Assembly (NCBI RefSeq): GCF_020882245.1
Contig: NC_083597.1
Coordinates: 60,614,152-60,678,151, forward strand
Source of the DNA: Rhopalosiphum padi
Lineage: Eukaryota; Arthropoda; Insecta; Hemiptera; Aphididae
Direction: 5' to 3'
Length of the DNA stretch: 64,000 bases
Position 1 is the stretch's first letter. Each line of letters begins with the position of its first letter. A program made the position numbers and the translations under genes. Positions 10,501 to 22,895 of the stretch are shown here, piece after piece. Under the pieces are notes generated by a model that saw only the letters and a list, made by a program, of their open reading frames with translations, was not told the origin of the DNA and ran no database searches.

Positions 10501-11518
10501 TTTTCAATAATTAAATACAGATACAAATACATTTATTCAAAAAATATTTAAATACATTTATTCAAATACTTAATAAGAATGTTATAATATTAAAAAAAAT
10601 TGAATAAAAAAATGTTAAAAATACCGTAAATGGTTACATAGATTCACGCTCAATCTACATCCTAAAAATTATTATAATTAAAAGAAATTTTCCATTTTAA
10701 AAATAAATACAAAATTTAACACTGTGACCCAATTAAAACACGAACACAACTGACAGTAAATAGGTATAGTCACATCATGCACGATTATAGTAAAGGCGTA
10801 TTATATTCGCACATGGATATATAATAATATATAATAATTTTGATCCATTATAAAAGTATGATATAAAATATAACCAATTACTTCTTAGTAATGGAATATT
10901 TGTCCGGTGTCGGCAATAATAAGTAACAGATAATTTACTTACTAAGGTATCGTACGGATTTAACATGAACCTATATATTTAGCAACATTGCTTAGAAGTA
11001 AAAATAATATAGTACGCGCAATCGTTTGCCTAAAATGGTACCCCCAATAAGAACCGCGCGCAATCGTATCGCACCCATATTTTTACTTAATATTTAATAT
11101 GAAATGTTTTTTATATCTTTGCAGCTAAAACTCTGCACACACGAAGCCACGGGAAAATTGTTGGTAGGTAGCCATTGAAATAATCTAAATTAAAAAAATT
11201 AAAAAAATAAATAAATGGGCATTGCCTAATCATAAAAGCTTAAAAGCTACTTTAACCGGGTAATACAAGGCGTAGTACATATATTATATTATTATTGTTA
11301 TTATTATATAATATAATACAGTTACGGACTCAGACTTCTGTTGTTTAGACAGCGACAGCCACGCGGACAATTGGCTGTTTTGTGTGTATAGTGATTCAGC
11401 GTTATATTATATATTATTATTATTTTATTATGTGTGACGAAGACCCACCGCAGCAGTAGACCCTACAGTAGTTGACTGTTCAGTTTGAATGAAATTCTTG
11501 TGTGCTTACATATATATT

Positions 11519-11551
11519 GTATACTATAATATAGTATTATAGTATATACAG
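11519..11551. repeat. AT palindrome
   Basis: TATACTATAATA is followed at once by its inverted copy, giving a perfect or nearly perfect hairpin of about 30 bases. It sits in an AT-rich stretch (10500-12640) that otherwise shows only a lone hAT-like end near 11793. Confidence 0.5.
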
Positions 11552-11792
11552 ATTGTATTTATTGTATATTATTATTGTCTTCACAAACTCTGAATGTCTT
11601 CTGGAATAGATATGTGTAGACTTTAGATTTTTACTTTACATCACGATATACAACATACAGATTATGATATTATTATTAAATAATACTAAATTAATTACTC
11701 TTGACTTTGACTGAAATGAAAAAAAATATCTTATTGGGTTTTGAGAAGTTTGATAATATATTATATAATAATATAACGTCTATCGTCTAGCA

Positions 11793-11815
11793 CAGTGGTC
11801 GGCAACCGGCTTTAA
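11793..11815. mobile_element. Single hAT-type terminus
   Basis: CAGTGGTCGGCAACCGGC is nearly identical to the terminus of the complete small element at 58492-58696. No matching opposite end was found downstream, so this is a broken or larger diverged copy. Confidence 0.5.
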
Positions 11816-12640
11816 ATTAAATAAAAATTATTTTTTACCAAAACATTAAATTAAATTAAAATATGAAATACTTTTATTCTTTGTCTCTATGAGTCTTATA
11901 AATAAACAGAATTATGATTATCTCCATTATTTCAAGAGATATAGTAATAGCCAATAGGTAAATCTTCGTGGACACAGTATATTATGTAGATACATCAACA
12001 AAAGTACTTCAAACCGTATCTTAATGAAATGCTCTCTGTTAAAAAATGATTTACTCTTTTTAGTAATAATTTTTATTATAATTTATAAGATAATAATCAA
12101 TGTCATATTAAAAATATGTATAACAACAATATTACTCATTGACTCTTTTTGAAGTTATCGTTATTTTATAAATTATCATTACTGAATCCATTGGAAGACA
12201 TAAGTACCAAAAAAAGATGAGAAAAAATAAATTTTATCATACAAAAACGCCAATTCCAGTTATTAATTATAGAACTATATTGTGCAAAAACTCAAACGTA
12301 TATAATCTTAATTGGCATTATACGGTTACGATAGGGCATCAGACTTTTTGTATTACCTACCTATAATGTTATATTGTTAGAACTTATAAATTAACCATTC
12401 GCATAAACTACACTTAAGTTAAAATTAAATTTACAAAACAATTATGAACAATGGCGTTTTATGCATTTTGTTTAATAAACAAAAATAAAGATTTTTATGA
12501 TTATATAATACTGACTATTGACGATTTTGAATATTTTGAATTATAAAAAACATTAATATTGGTAAAAATTATATTTATTTTTAATATATTTGACGCTTTT
12601 GTCCAAATAATTTTGACATAAATGATATTTATTTTTAAAT

Positions 12641-12820
12641 CTTTGGCGCTTATACTATTAACTACTGGATCAATATAGTGTATGTCGAGGTTTGCCTAAC
12701 CGTCGAACCGTATAATCCTTCTTGGCCTGTACTATTTCAAATGTACACTTTAAATCGATGCAACGGAGAAGAAAGTCTTTTTTCAATAGCTGGTGTTCCT
12801 GGTAATGTAATAGCTAATAC
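12641..12820 (+). other. Orphan exon-like open frame ending at a GTAAGT donor
   Basis: From about 12638 an uninterrupted frame of about 60 codons includes VEPYNPSWPVLFQMYTLNR and NGEESLFSIAGVPGNVIANT and runs into a good splice donor (GTAAGT at 12821). Codon and residue composition is more protein-like than the AT-rich surroundings. I do not recognise the family. It could be a real internal exon, a piece of a mobile-element protein or chance. No acceptor or partner exon is evident nearby. Confidence 0.3.
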
Positions 12821-12829
12821 GTAAGTATA

Positions 12830-14130
12830 TGTGATAACTTAAAATTAACTGTTTCATTTTTTTTGTAATTTGAATGGACAACTAATGTTATCACAAATTA
12901 AGTTCATCCATAATATACTTCTAAGTTTGTAATACAATCATTATTGTTATTTAATATGTTATTGTAAATAATTGTTGAGTGTTAAAAGGTTTCTTCAGTT
13001 ATTTATTTTCCATGTTTTGATACTTAATAGACAATTAAAACTTTTCAGTTTGGCCCTATGTTTAAAAATAGTTACCTAATTTAGTATTATTCTATAAAGT
13101 TATCAATAAATCAAACAAGCATTGAAACTCTGTAGACTGAAATATTCTTTTGAATTATTTGCAATAATATTATATTGCTTTCATTTGTGTTTCAAAAAGT
13201 TGTTATTGGTAGGCAAATATTAATTCCAAAATTAAATAATAGAAATAGACGTGCTAATGTAGCATTGTCCAATTATTAAGTAGTTTAAATTGAGTCCCCA
13301 TGTCCTCAATAACTTAAGACTTGAAGTATAGTATTGATCAATGCTTAACCACTTATATGATTAACTTCCTGAAAATGTCAATATATTCTGCAGGTAGAAT
13401 TTCTAGCGCAGATGGTTACTGGTTAGTCATCCATTTCAAATATTTCAATATTAGTAAACAAAATAATGGGAAAAGCTTGTTTAGATCAGTGTAAAAATAT
13501 TGTAATTCATTTAGACCGATTACTAAATAAGAAAATTATATAATTTCTAAATTTCTATATAATATTACAATATTGTTGCGCAGTATTTATAGTAAAACCA
13601 AAACCTTGAATTATTTAACTACAATTAATATAAAAATAAAACTGTTGTTAAATAACAGACATCAACATAAGCTCTTATAATGGTGGATGTGACAATATTC
13701 TATACTTTTTTTTATTGAATTCCTTTAAAAAAAAGCTTTTGATGAACCTTGCATTAAATTTTAAAGCCTTAGTAAAGTGTTATAATTAAACATTTTATGC
13801 ATTTTAAACTACAAATATATTTATTTTTGTAACAAAATATTAAAAATATATTTGTTCACAAATTTCTGTTTATATTATAATCGTTTTTTTAATTATTGGA
13901 AAATCTGTTTACAATAACACGGCTAATTTTTTAGCATTTAATAATCTGTATCTAATATTTATAGGAAATGCTAATATTCCAAACAAAAAATATATTTTAC
14001 CGACAGTGTGATAACAAACTATCATATTATAATAACTTTTCTAAGACTATAGTAATATTTATATGTATTTTTTCAGTCATCGTATAACTGGTATTTTATT
14101 ACGTGGGAGTATATCTGCTTCGGTACTTAT
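12830..14130. other. AT-rich stretch, nothing recognised
   Basis: No coding, RNA or repeat structure stands out here. Confidence 0.5.
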
Positions 14131-14139
14131 ATAGTTACG

Positions 14140-14460
14140 TTTACTACGCACTAAGGAGGACACGATGTGACGGTTAGAATTAGGGGTTGTTGAGGAAGAA
14201 GACAAGAGAAAGAGGAGAAGAATAAGACTAAGCAAGTAGTGGAGGAGAAGGATGATGAAAAGTCACGAGAAACGTTTCGACGGCTGACGCAGTCGTAGTT
14301 CACTTGAGTGGGCGCTGCTCGCTCGTTCGGGGTCGGTTGGCCGGTGTCGCGGTGATCTTGCGCGTCCGCGACTGGCGGCATTCTCGCACCAGGACACAAA
14401 TCGGTCGATTGAACAATACACCTTTGACTGGCGCGAACCGCTCAGCCGCTCTTCGAATAT
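14140..14460. promoter_or_regulatory. GC-rich island with a purine-rich tract
   Basis: A purine-rich run (about 14180-14270, GAGGAAGAAGACAAGAG type) is followed by CpG-rich sequence to 14455, in contrast to the AT-rich flanks. The open frame on the - strand at 14151-14399 resembles nothing known and is best ignored. This may be a non-coding exon or a distal regulatory element about 5 kb upstream of gsc. Confidence 0.3.
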
Positions 14461-17400
14461 TATAATAATAATAATAATAATATATACCTATACACGTACA
14501 TTATTATAAATGTATAATATAGAACGACACAATACATGGTATACCGCAATACAGCATTATATTATATTATTATAGTCTATACAAAACACGTATTCTAACA
14601 TTCTCGACGATGGTCGCGTTTGCCGCTATATGAATATTATTTTATTTGTTTACTCGAACGATTAATGTTTATTTGCTTATGGCCCTCGTGACATCGTTGC
14701 AGTGCGTTTAATACACAACAATGTGTGCAGCATGTGTTTGTGTGTGTGCGAGCGAAAATATAAGTACCTACGCCCAATAAAACGATCATTGCCAAAGTCC
14801 TAAACCGTTTTAAAGTATAACATTGCAGTGGCACATTACAATATGTATTATGGTATGTATTTTGGTATATCTTTCCGACTGTGATCAAATCGATTTGTGT
14901 TTATGCAGAGTTCTGTACGCGACTGCAGCAGCTGCTGTTTGACCATACACATAATAAATACATAGGTACCACCATTTTGTTACCTTTGCGTATACGAATT
15001 TTATTTTTAACGACATCCCGAGTGTATTTTTTTTTTTGTATTTATGAGACGTATGTGTTTATTTATTTATAATTGAGATAGGTCGTTGCAGTATCGCTGA
15101 ACTTGTACTTCAAGATAGTTCAATTTAATTGCTCCGTAAAATGGGTGGGTAGATATAGAAATAGAGTACTATACGCGTGTATTATTTATATTTTATAAGT
15201 TACAGTATCTGTAATGTGTGTAAATTGTATCATGTATTGAATAATAATTAATAGACGAATCAAGAATTATTATTCTGTGAATTGTGAATCGTAATTTATT
15301 ATAAGTATTAGTTAGATTAATAAAAAAAATATAGTAGTACCTATGGCTATTATACTAATGGTTGATACTATTCATATGATGTGCTTTATTAATAATAATA
15401 TACGTTATGAAGAAAAGTTTTTTCAAATAACTAAAATTGTTATTTTTTGCTTAATTATACGATTTCATAAACACTTGAATATAAAATGTCTACCATTCAT
15501 ACCTATTAAATTTCCAATATTTTTAGATTTCTGAAAGAATAATAATTTACGAGAAATTTTGAATTAAATATCTTATCCCTTTACCAAACATAATACTTTT
15601 TTTCTACATTTAAAAAAAAATAAAAACTAAAAAAAATTCAAATACCTAAAAATATTAAATAATTTAAAATTAATTTAAATATTTTGATAATTGTATTATG
15701 TATGGGAAATAATAATTTAAGTAATAGTTTAAGTTACTACGGTTAATTTTTTTGAATAATAACAAAATAATAAAAATTATCATTAAACCTACATTTCGAA
15801 TTTTTAATATCCATGTCTTAAAATTTGAATTCCAAACACTCGTAAAAAATCTATAAAAATGAATGTGACTCTTTAAAAAAAAAAAAATGAGAAATCTTCT
15901 AATAAATTGTTAAACTTAAGATGTCAAAATTAAAAATGTTATGAATTTTCAACTCCTAAATAATTTTTACCTAAATAAATCCAATTTTCTACCAGAAACC
16001 ACCCCTGATATTGAAAATTGAAGCTTTTTTATTTCTCTAGAAGGCAACGACAATCGTAAATAAAAATAATAATAAAACATACTTTATTTTAAAATCAATA
16101 CATTCATCATTTTGTTAAGAATCTAAAATTTACGAATTTCATTAAATACTTCTCTTACTTTGAAAAACGAATGTTAACTAATGATGAGTGCTTAACAATT
16201 CGTTTAAGAATTTATCAATTTATTCAGTCTGTTTAGATATTTTCTATACGGTTTTTGTTTTTCGTAATTATATCAAATACGTAGGTATTATATTTTATGC
16301 ATAAGAATATTTTAGTCTCTCGTGTTATTTTCTGTAAATTTCAAATTGGCAAACCCAACATTATTTTATTATAATAGAGTTTAAATATTAAAAATTATTA
16401 AAAAAAATAATAATATAACTAAGAATAATATTCTTTAATTTACGAGTATACGTTTTCCGTTTATTATATTATGTAATATGTACAAGAATGCTTTGTGGTT
16501 TATAAATTTCCGAGAACAATTTCTGAGAAGCTCTTAGAAAGCAATAAAATTAAACATGAAAACCTGTGATTTAAAAAATATTACATTAAATGTGTTTGTT
16601 ATTATATAAAGTTCCATCTTTTTCCGAAAATTGTTATACAATATTTAACAACATATTGAAGTGAGTATAAATATATTATATATGTACATAAATAATCTTA
16701 TTTTATTAGGTTGATTGCAACTTATGAAATATTTAATTACAATTTACACAAAATATTTATCCCAGTCATTGAAAAATGAAATCCAATTTATCCAACAGTT
16801 TTCGGGCGTCGTAAATTTATAAAAGCTAAAAATTATAGATATGCTATACACTCAATATTCATATCATATTATACATCTCACAGAGGTGTGCTTATATCAT
16901 AAGCGAGACTATGATTGATTCCCTATAAATACTATTTCAAAGATTATTTTTGTTTATATTAATTAATATTTAATAATAGAATACACAATAGTAATATACT
17001 ACAATCGTTTCGACAGTATATAATATGTTTAAGTTGGTAACTGAACATCAATTGATAGTCAATTAGTGTCACTTATAAATTAATGTATAAATTATTATTA
17101 AAATGTAATACAAAAATATGCAGAACATGCACTAATATCAGAATATGCAAAAATATACAATATACAATTTTGATATTTAATTAGTCAAATAATTGTTTAT
17201 GGAAATGTGTGACACTCCACTGCATGTTTATGATATTAAAAATAGCCGCAACATGCATTTTATGCAAAATCCGGTCTTTACTTATAATGGTTGCGGCTTA
17301 ACATGCAAAATATCCATGCCAAATTATACTTATATCTCACATAGGTACCTACTAATTTGACTTTATGTATATATTGTGTAGTTCTTATATTAAAATACAA

Positions 17401-18100
17401 TAAGATGTAGTATTAATTATTGTAGTTTCTCGCAACACCAAAAATACATTATATATGTTAATAATTAGTCTTTTTAAGGCTAAATTCTTTTTAATTTATA
17501 TACATATGTGCATAAAAATCAATTTTTTAATTGTATTCTATTTTTTTTCTTAAAGTAGTTTTTTCATGACATAATAATATTAACAACGTAAGTATATTGA
17601 AGATGACATATTATACCTGAATACCAGTGAAACTACTCCGTAGTATTTAATATAATAGTGCATAAAGATCTACTATATACCCAAGTCTCAACTAAATTTG
17701 GGCCAAATTAATAATGTAATGTAGTGTTCAAAAACATCAATGATCGAGCTCAACTAAGATTCAGTTTTATTGCATTGGATATTATGGTAACACATTGTGA
17801 TAGAAGTTGATAATCATTTAAGATAATTAAACCATTTATTATACAGTATAAACAGTATAAACTTACGACAAATGCATTTTTTGAAAACTTTATTACCTAC
17901 GTAATTTTATTGAAAGTTACGGCAGTTATTCACCACACTTCTGGACATATGGTAACTTTCAAACAATAGGTAGATTATATACAAATGATTCAGATCACAA
18001 CTGGTCATTTGGAAGTACTTAATAAAGAACGCCAAACGGAAGTATAGTTAAAACAATCATACAGTTAATGAAAATGAAAGTATTTGCGATTATGTTGTTT
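14460..18100. other. AT-rich upstream desert with an ATGCA cluster
   Basis: No gene is visible. A cluster of ATGCA words, several of them ATGCAAA, lies at 17118-17307, together with the inverted pair AGCCGCAAC/GTTGCGGCT around 17244-17297. The rest is AT-rich with scattered homopolymers. Confidence 0.5.
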
Positions 18101-18108
18101 GTTAAAAA

Positions 18109-19336
18109 GTGAATGTTTATTGGGGGGGGGGGGGGCTTTTGGGGGTGCGCTTGGAGATCATATTTTGTGCTTATGGGCAACAGCCGCAGCGTCGTATTAT
18201 ACCCGATAACAAACCTTTGTGCGATATCTCACTCAAATCATATATTATGCATCTTGCCAGACGTACAATAATTATTATAACCGTCATTTGTTCCGTTGCA
18301 CGTATTGTTGCATATATATATATTTATTTATTTAAATACTTACTGCTATTGCGCGGGCATTGAGCTTTACGGTAGGTACATCTTTATACCGCATATTGTA
18401 TATTTTTATAAATATCTCGAATTAAAATGTTTGGAAAACGTGATATCATCATTATGAAGGTATTCGGCGAGCGTTCGGAAGAATTTCGTCTCCGGGGTAG
18501 GGTGCCATTGGCGATGGATTATGTTGACAAATCACAAAATAGCATCAGGGGCGGCGGCGGTGGCTGGTGAGGAAACTGAGCGCGCGCGACCCATGTGTCA
18601 GTGTAAATACAACGACAGGGACCGGTGGTGTGCCGTCAGCGGCGGCGGCGGCGGTAGCGGTAAAACGTTGCGCGGGGTGATCTACGGTGCGGCGGCGGCG
18701 ATTGGAGGGGAGCAGGGTGGCGAATAAATGCCGAACGGCGCCGATTATGCGAGCGCCGCCGAACACGCCCCTCGGGACCGTAGAACAAGCCGGGGTGTAC
18801 CAGCCCCACGGGCAGTCGACCAATCGCGCGCGACACCCGAACCCGACGCGGTGTATAGCCGACACCCCGCTGTAGCCCGCACACTAGTCCGCGACGGCGG
18901 TAATCAAACGTAACGCGCGGCACTTAAACGATTGACGGCTCTATTAAACGTTTATCGTTAGCGCGTAATACTGAAAAACACCGAGTATAATACATAATAT
19001 TAATAGTATACGCGCGCGTGTGTAGGTACGTGTACAACGCTCGACTGCATATATAGAGGCAGGTACATCGCGCGGATAAGTCGATTTTTATTAATTTTGG
19101 TCGTTAGACGTCTCATATTGTAATATTACATAATATATTATTTTCGCGAGCAGTGTTCGCCGCCGTACTAAGGATTAATAATAATAATATTTAATAAGAC
19201 ACGACAACACGAAACTGGCGATGACGATTGCGGCCGTACGGTGAACGTCGCCGTAGCCACTGTCCTGCGCCCGATTTCCGCGAACATTAGGTATACACGA
19301 TACGTCATTATAGTGCGTCCACGTCCGCAAAAACCG
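18109..19336 (+). promoter_or_regulatory. gsc: goosecoid upstream region and 5' leader (CpG-rich)
   Basis: A run of 14 G lies at 18122-18135. From about 18480 the DNA becomes very GC- and CpG-rich, with GGCGGCGGC runs near 18550 and 18640. CpG richness dips, then resumes through exon 1. A TATA-like TATATAG is at 19050-19056, which would put the transcription start near 19080. Downstream of that, the only ATG before the coding start opens a 7-codon upstream frame (19221-19244). Open frames on both strands of the island are composition artefacts. Confidence 0.45.
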
Positions 19337-22300
19337 ATGAAATTGGACGGACGACTCGGCGGGACGGCGTGCGACGGCGGCGGTGCTGTTTACGGATCAT
19401 CGGCAGGTCTCGGCGACAACGGCGATCGCCCGGAACGGCCACCGGCCTCCGCCGTCGCCACGGCCGCGGTGCTGCAGGACGAGCGGGGCTTGTCGTCATC
19501 GCCGCCGCCGCGGGAACAGTGCGATTGCGACTCCAACGCCCGGAGACAGGCGATGGCCACCTGCACGGCGACCGGTTCCGCGGCTGTGCCGAAGACGTCT
19601 GCAGTAGGTTCGTCGCTGTTCACCATCGACAGTATACTCGCCCCGTCGAGATCGTCGGACGACTCGGCCGTCGCGGCAGCCTCGGCCCGCAACAACGTGA
19701 CCGCGGCCACGGCAGCGGCCACCGGGTTTTTCAAACAGCCGCTGAGCTTTGGACACCTGGCAGCCGCAGCGGCCGCGTCCGGATACGCGCACTCCACCGC
19801 CGCAAACTTTTTAGGTAAGTTTTCGCGTCGATCACCTGCACGATACCTGCAGCTTATATTATATAGTGTTTTGGTAATGCAAATGTTTCCATTAGCGTTT
19901 TGTTTAAGAAGATGAGCAGAATCTGACGTACAGTATAGTCAGTATAGATCAGATCTAAGTCTATACAATACACTCATAAACTCATCTGACTACACACACA
20001 CACACACACTATTACAATAATACACACCAATTTTGCAATGTAACACGTGATTTTATGAAGAAGACAGATATTCTATACTTATCAATTCGCCATATTAAGA
20101 TTATTATGTATGAACTGTCACGGGATATATTATATCTGTGAGAAACGTATAATGTGTATGATAGCGTTAATAAAATAAATTGTGAATCAATAAATCCTTA
20201 TAATGACAGCCAGAATTGATAGTCTAAGATTACATTTTATGATTTACAATTTTAATTCAAAACAATTTAAAGATTAGCTTTAGAAGAAGAAAAATACCTA
20301 CTAATCCTTCTAAATTAACGGCTGGAACACCCGCCCGCCTTTATAAAGTCCTCCTAAATATTTTGTCTATACGTATTACATACATATTCGTTAAATTTCT
20401 TCACAATAGTCTAAATAAAACTGTAATAATAACTATATATTATAATAAGTAGATATTGTTATATGATAACTGAAAACTAAATTTTATTTACTTGTATGTG
20501 AGATACAACTATTTCTGATTTTTATTTCATATTTTCTTTGGTATATTTTCAATGACATCTATTTTATTTTTCAATAATTCCTTCAAAAATGACTACTGAA
20601 GTTATTAAATCAAATTGAGTCTATACAATTAAAGATAAACTGTTATACCTTTTATCATATTCATACCACATAACATATTAAAATTCAATATTGATTTAAA
20701 TATCGAGGTATTTATCGTTTTCCTGAATACACTGCAGATATGTTGAACTACGATTTTTGAATATGACTTAATTATTATCTTTATGTGGAATTATGATAAC
20801 GGGTACCTACCTAATATTATTAATATAATTTTGCTTTCTAAATTTCCCAAAACTATAGTTGAATAATTAAAATATTTATTACATCGTTTTCCAGATACAA
20901 CATATATGTTTAAAAGCTAAAAGTAAAAACGGGAATCAAAATTATAAGCCAGTATCAGCAAAGTACCTAAGACGAACGCTTATTTTATATAGGAATATTG
21001 AGCAAATGCAACTCAAACACAGCATATTATTATGTATGACTCATTTATTTATATTCTTACCTCGTATATTGATTGTGAAAAGAGTAAAATGGAAAAATTA
21101 CGTATTGAGTATTCATTTTATTTGCATCGATAAAATAAATAATAAGGTACAATATTCATATAATACTTGTGCATATTATTATGATATATTTTTTTGAGTC
21201 TGAATGGAAAAATAAATGTAATTATTCAAAAACACATTTTATAGTAGCTGAAATGCTTTTATCTTTAAGTTAGTGGTAGGTTTCTGGTAGCAAATTTAGA
21301 TTGAAATATTAAAAGAAGAAAAATTACCATTACTTATTTAATAACTAAAAAAAAAAGAACAGGAATATTTTATAATTGGCATTGAGAATTTGGAAATTTT
21401 CGATTTTTCCCGTCTATTTTCTATAAATTTTGATAAACTAATGCTCTATTAAAAAGCTCAACAATTAGAAGATTCTTCATAACTTTTTCTTACTGAAATT
21501 AAAAAAAAAAATTATCATTAAAATATATAATTTATTTTTTAACTTAAATTTTCTTATTACACAATTTATAAAATATTTTTTTACAATAAGTGTTATAAGT
21601 ATCATACTAATAAGGGAGTTGGATTGATTGTGAATGGACAATAGGGGTGGTATTATTAACTAAATAACAAACATTTTCAATTTTTTTGTAGAAGTAATAT
21701 TATTTATTTTGAGAGGCTCATTAAGGAAATTTAAAAATTAACCATATCATTTAACGTATTTTAAGTGAAATTGTTTCTATCTGAAAATGTAAATATATTG
21801 TCAGTTCAGATCAAATATTTCAGAGACTTCAACTGAATTATTATTTCTACACCATTAATTAAAATGATTACTTATAGTCATAACTGAAAACGTACGACAG
21901 AAATTTCATGAAAAATGCACAAGACTCTATATGAAATATCTAACAGTAATTTTTTTTTTTTTAATTGTCTGTTATTAAAAATGTTTAATAAAATTTAAAT
22001 TATATGTAAAATCTATAGCCATTTACCGTGGTTTATTTTAATAATAATAATAATTATTATTATAATAAAATAAAAACCAATAATACAACATACCTAATTG
22101 TGATTGAAACAAATGTAGTGAATAAAAGTACAATATTACTAGGTTTGGCTTCATCTTATTCATTATTACATTGCATATTTTCAAATGATTAAACATAACA
22201 TAATATATATATGAGGTATTAAATTTTAACAATATAATGCAGAAGTGTCAATGCTCGATGCTGGTGCGTTGTAAAATATATACTCGGATCACGTATAATA

Positions 22301-22863
22301 TAAATGCTTTTATATATAACATATTGCATATTTTATTTCCAAGCACTGTGTTTTTTCGACACGTGGACAGCCGATAGTATTACACACAAATCTCCCCTTT
22401 GCCACCCAGTAAACATCTGTGTTTTGTGTGGTATTTTAAATCCATTTGCAATATGCAAAGGCTTCGCAAATAATTGCTTCGCGCATTCAAAAAGATCCTG
22501 TGAACCGTGTGAAGCCGTGCGGCCGTGCAATGCTTTGTGCACAGTGTGACATTCAATTTCTGATATTTTCAAGTATAATAATAATGCAATGCAAATACAC
22601 CTGATCGAGCATAAAGGGGTTTTCGCGGATCGAAGGTATATTCGCGGGGTAGACGAAGACGCTTTAACCCTGCACACACTGACAAAAATCGCTTGTTGAT
22701 ACTCGTACTTTAGCATTTAAAAAATCACTGACTTCCATGATACACGTATTAAATAAACGCGTTGGTTTAAAGTAAACACGACATCAACATAGATTGAGAA
22801 AAAAATACGAAACAGTGATTTTTCCAAATCCCTAGATAAATAATAAATACATTCTAGCGTTCG

Positions 22864-22895
<32 letters not shown>

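Noticed and set aside
14151..14399. 82-codon - strand frame
   Set aside because: Ser/Phe-rich readout of a purine-rich tract; no domain and no splice context.
18521..18923. Overlapping frames on both strands upstream of gsc
   Set aside because: CpG-rich DNA has few stop codons; the frames are Arg/Ala-rich and mutually overlapping.
19241..19336. Upstream in-frame GTG as a gsc start
   Set aside because: The first ATG of the frame is at 19337 and eukaryotic starts are normally ATG.
19308..19818. Other-frame and opposite-strand readings of gsc exon 1
   Set aside because: They are shadows of the gsc frame, which alone contains the FTIDSIL motif and splices into the homeodomain.
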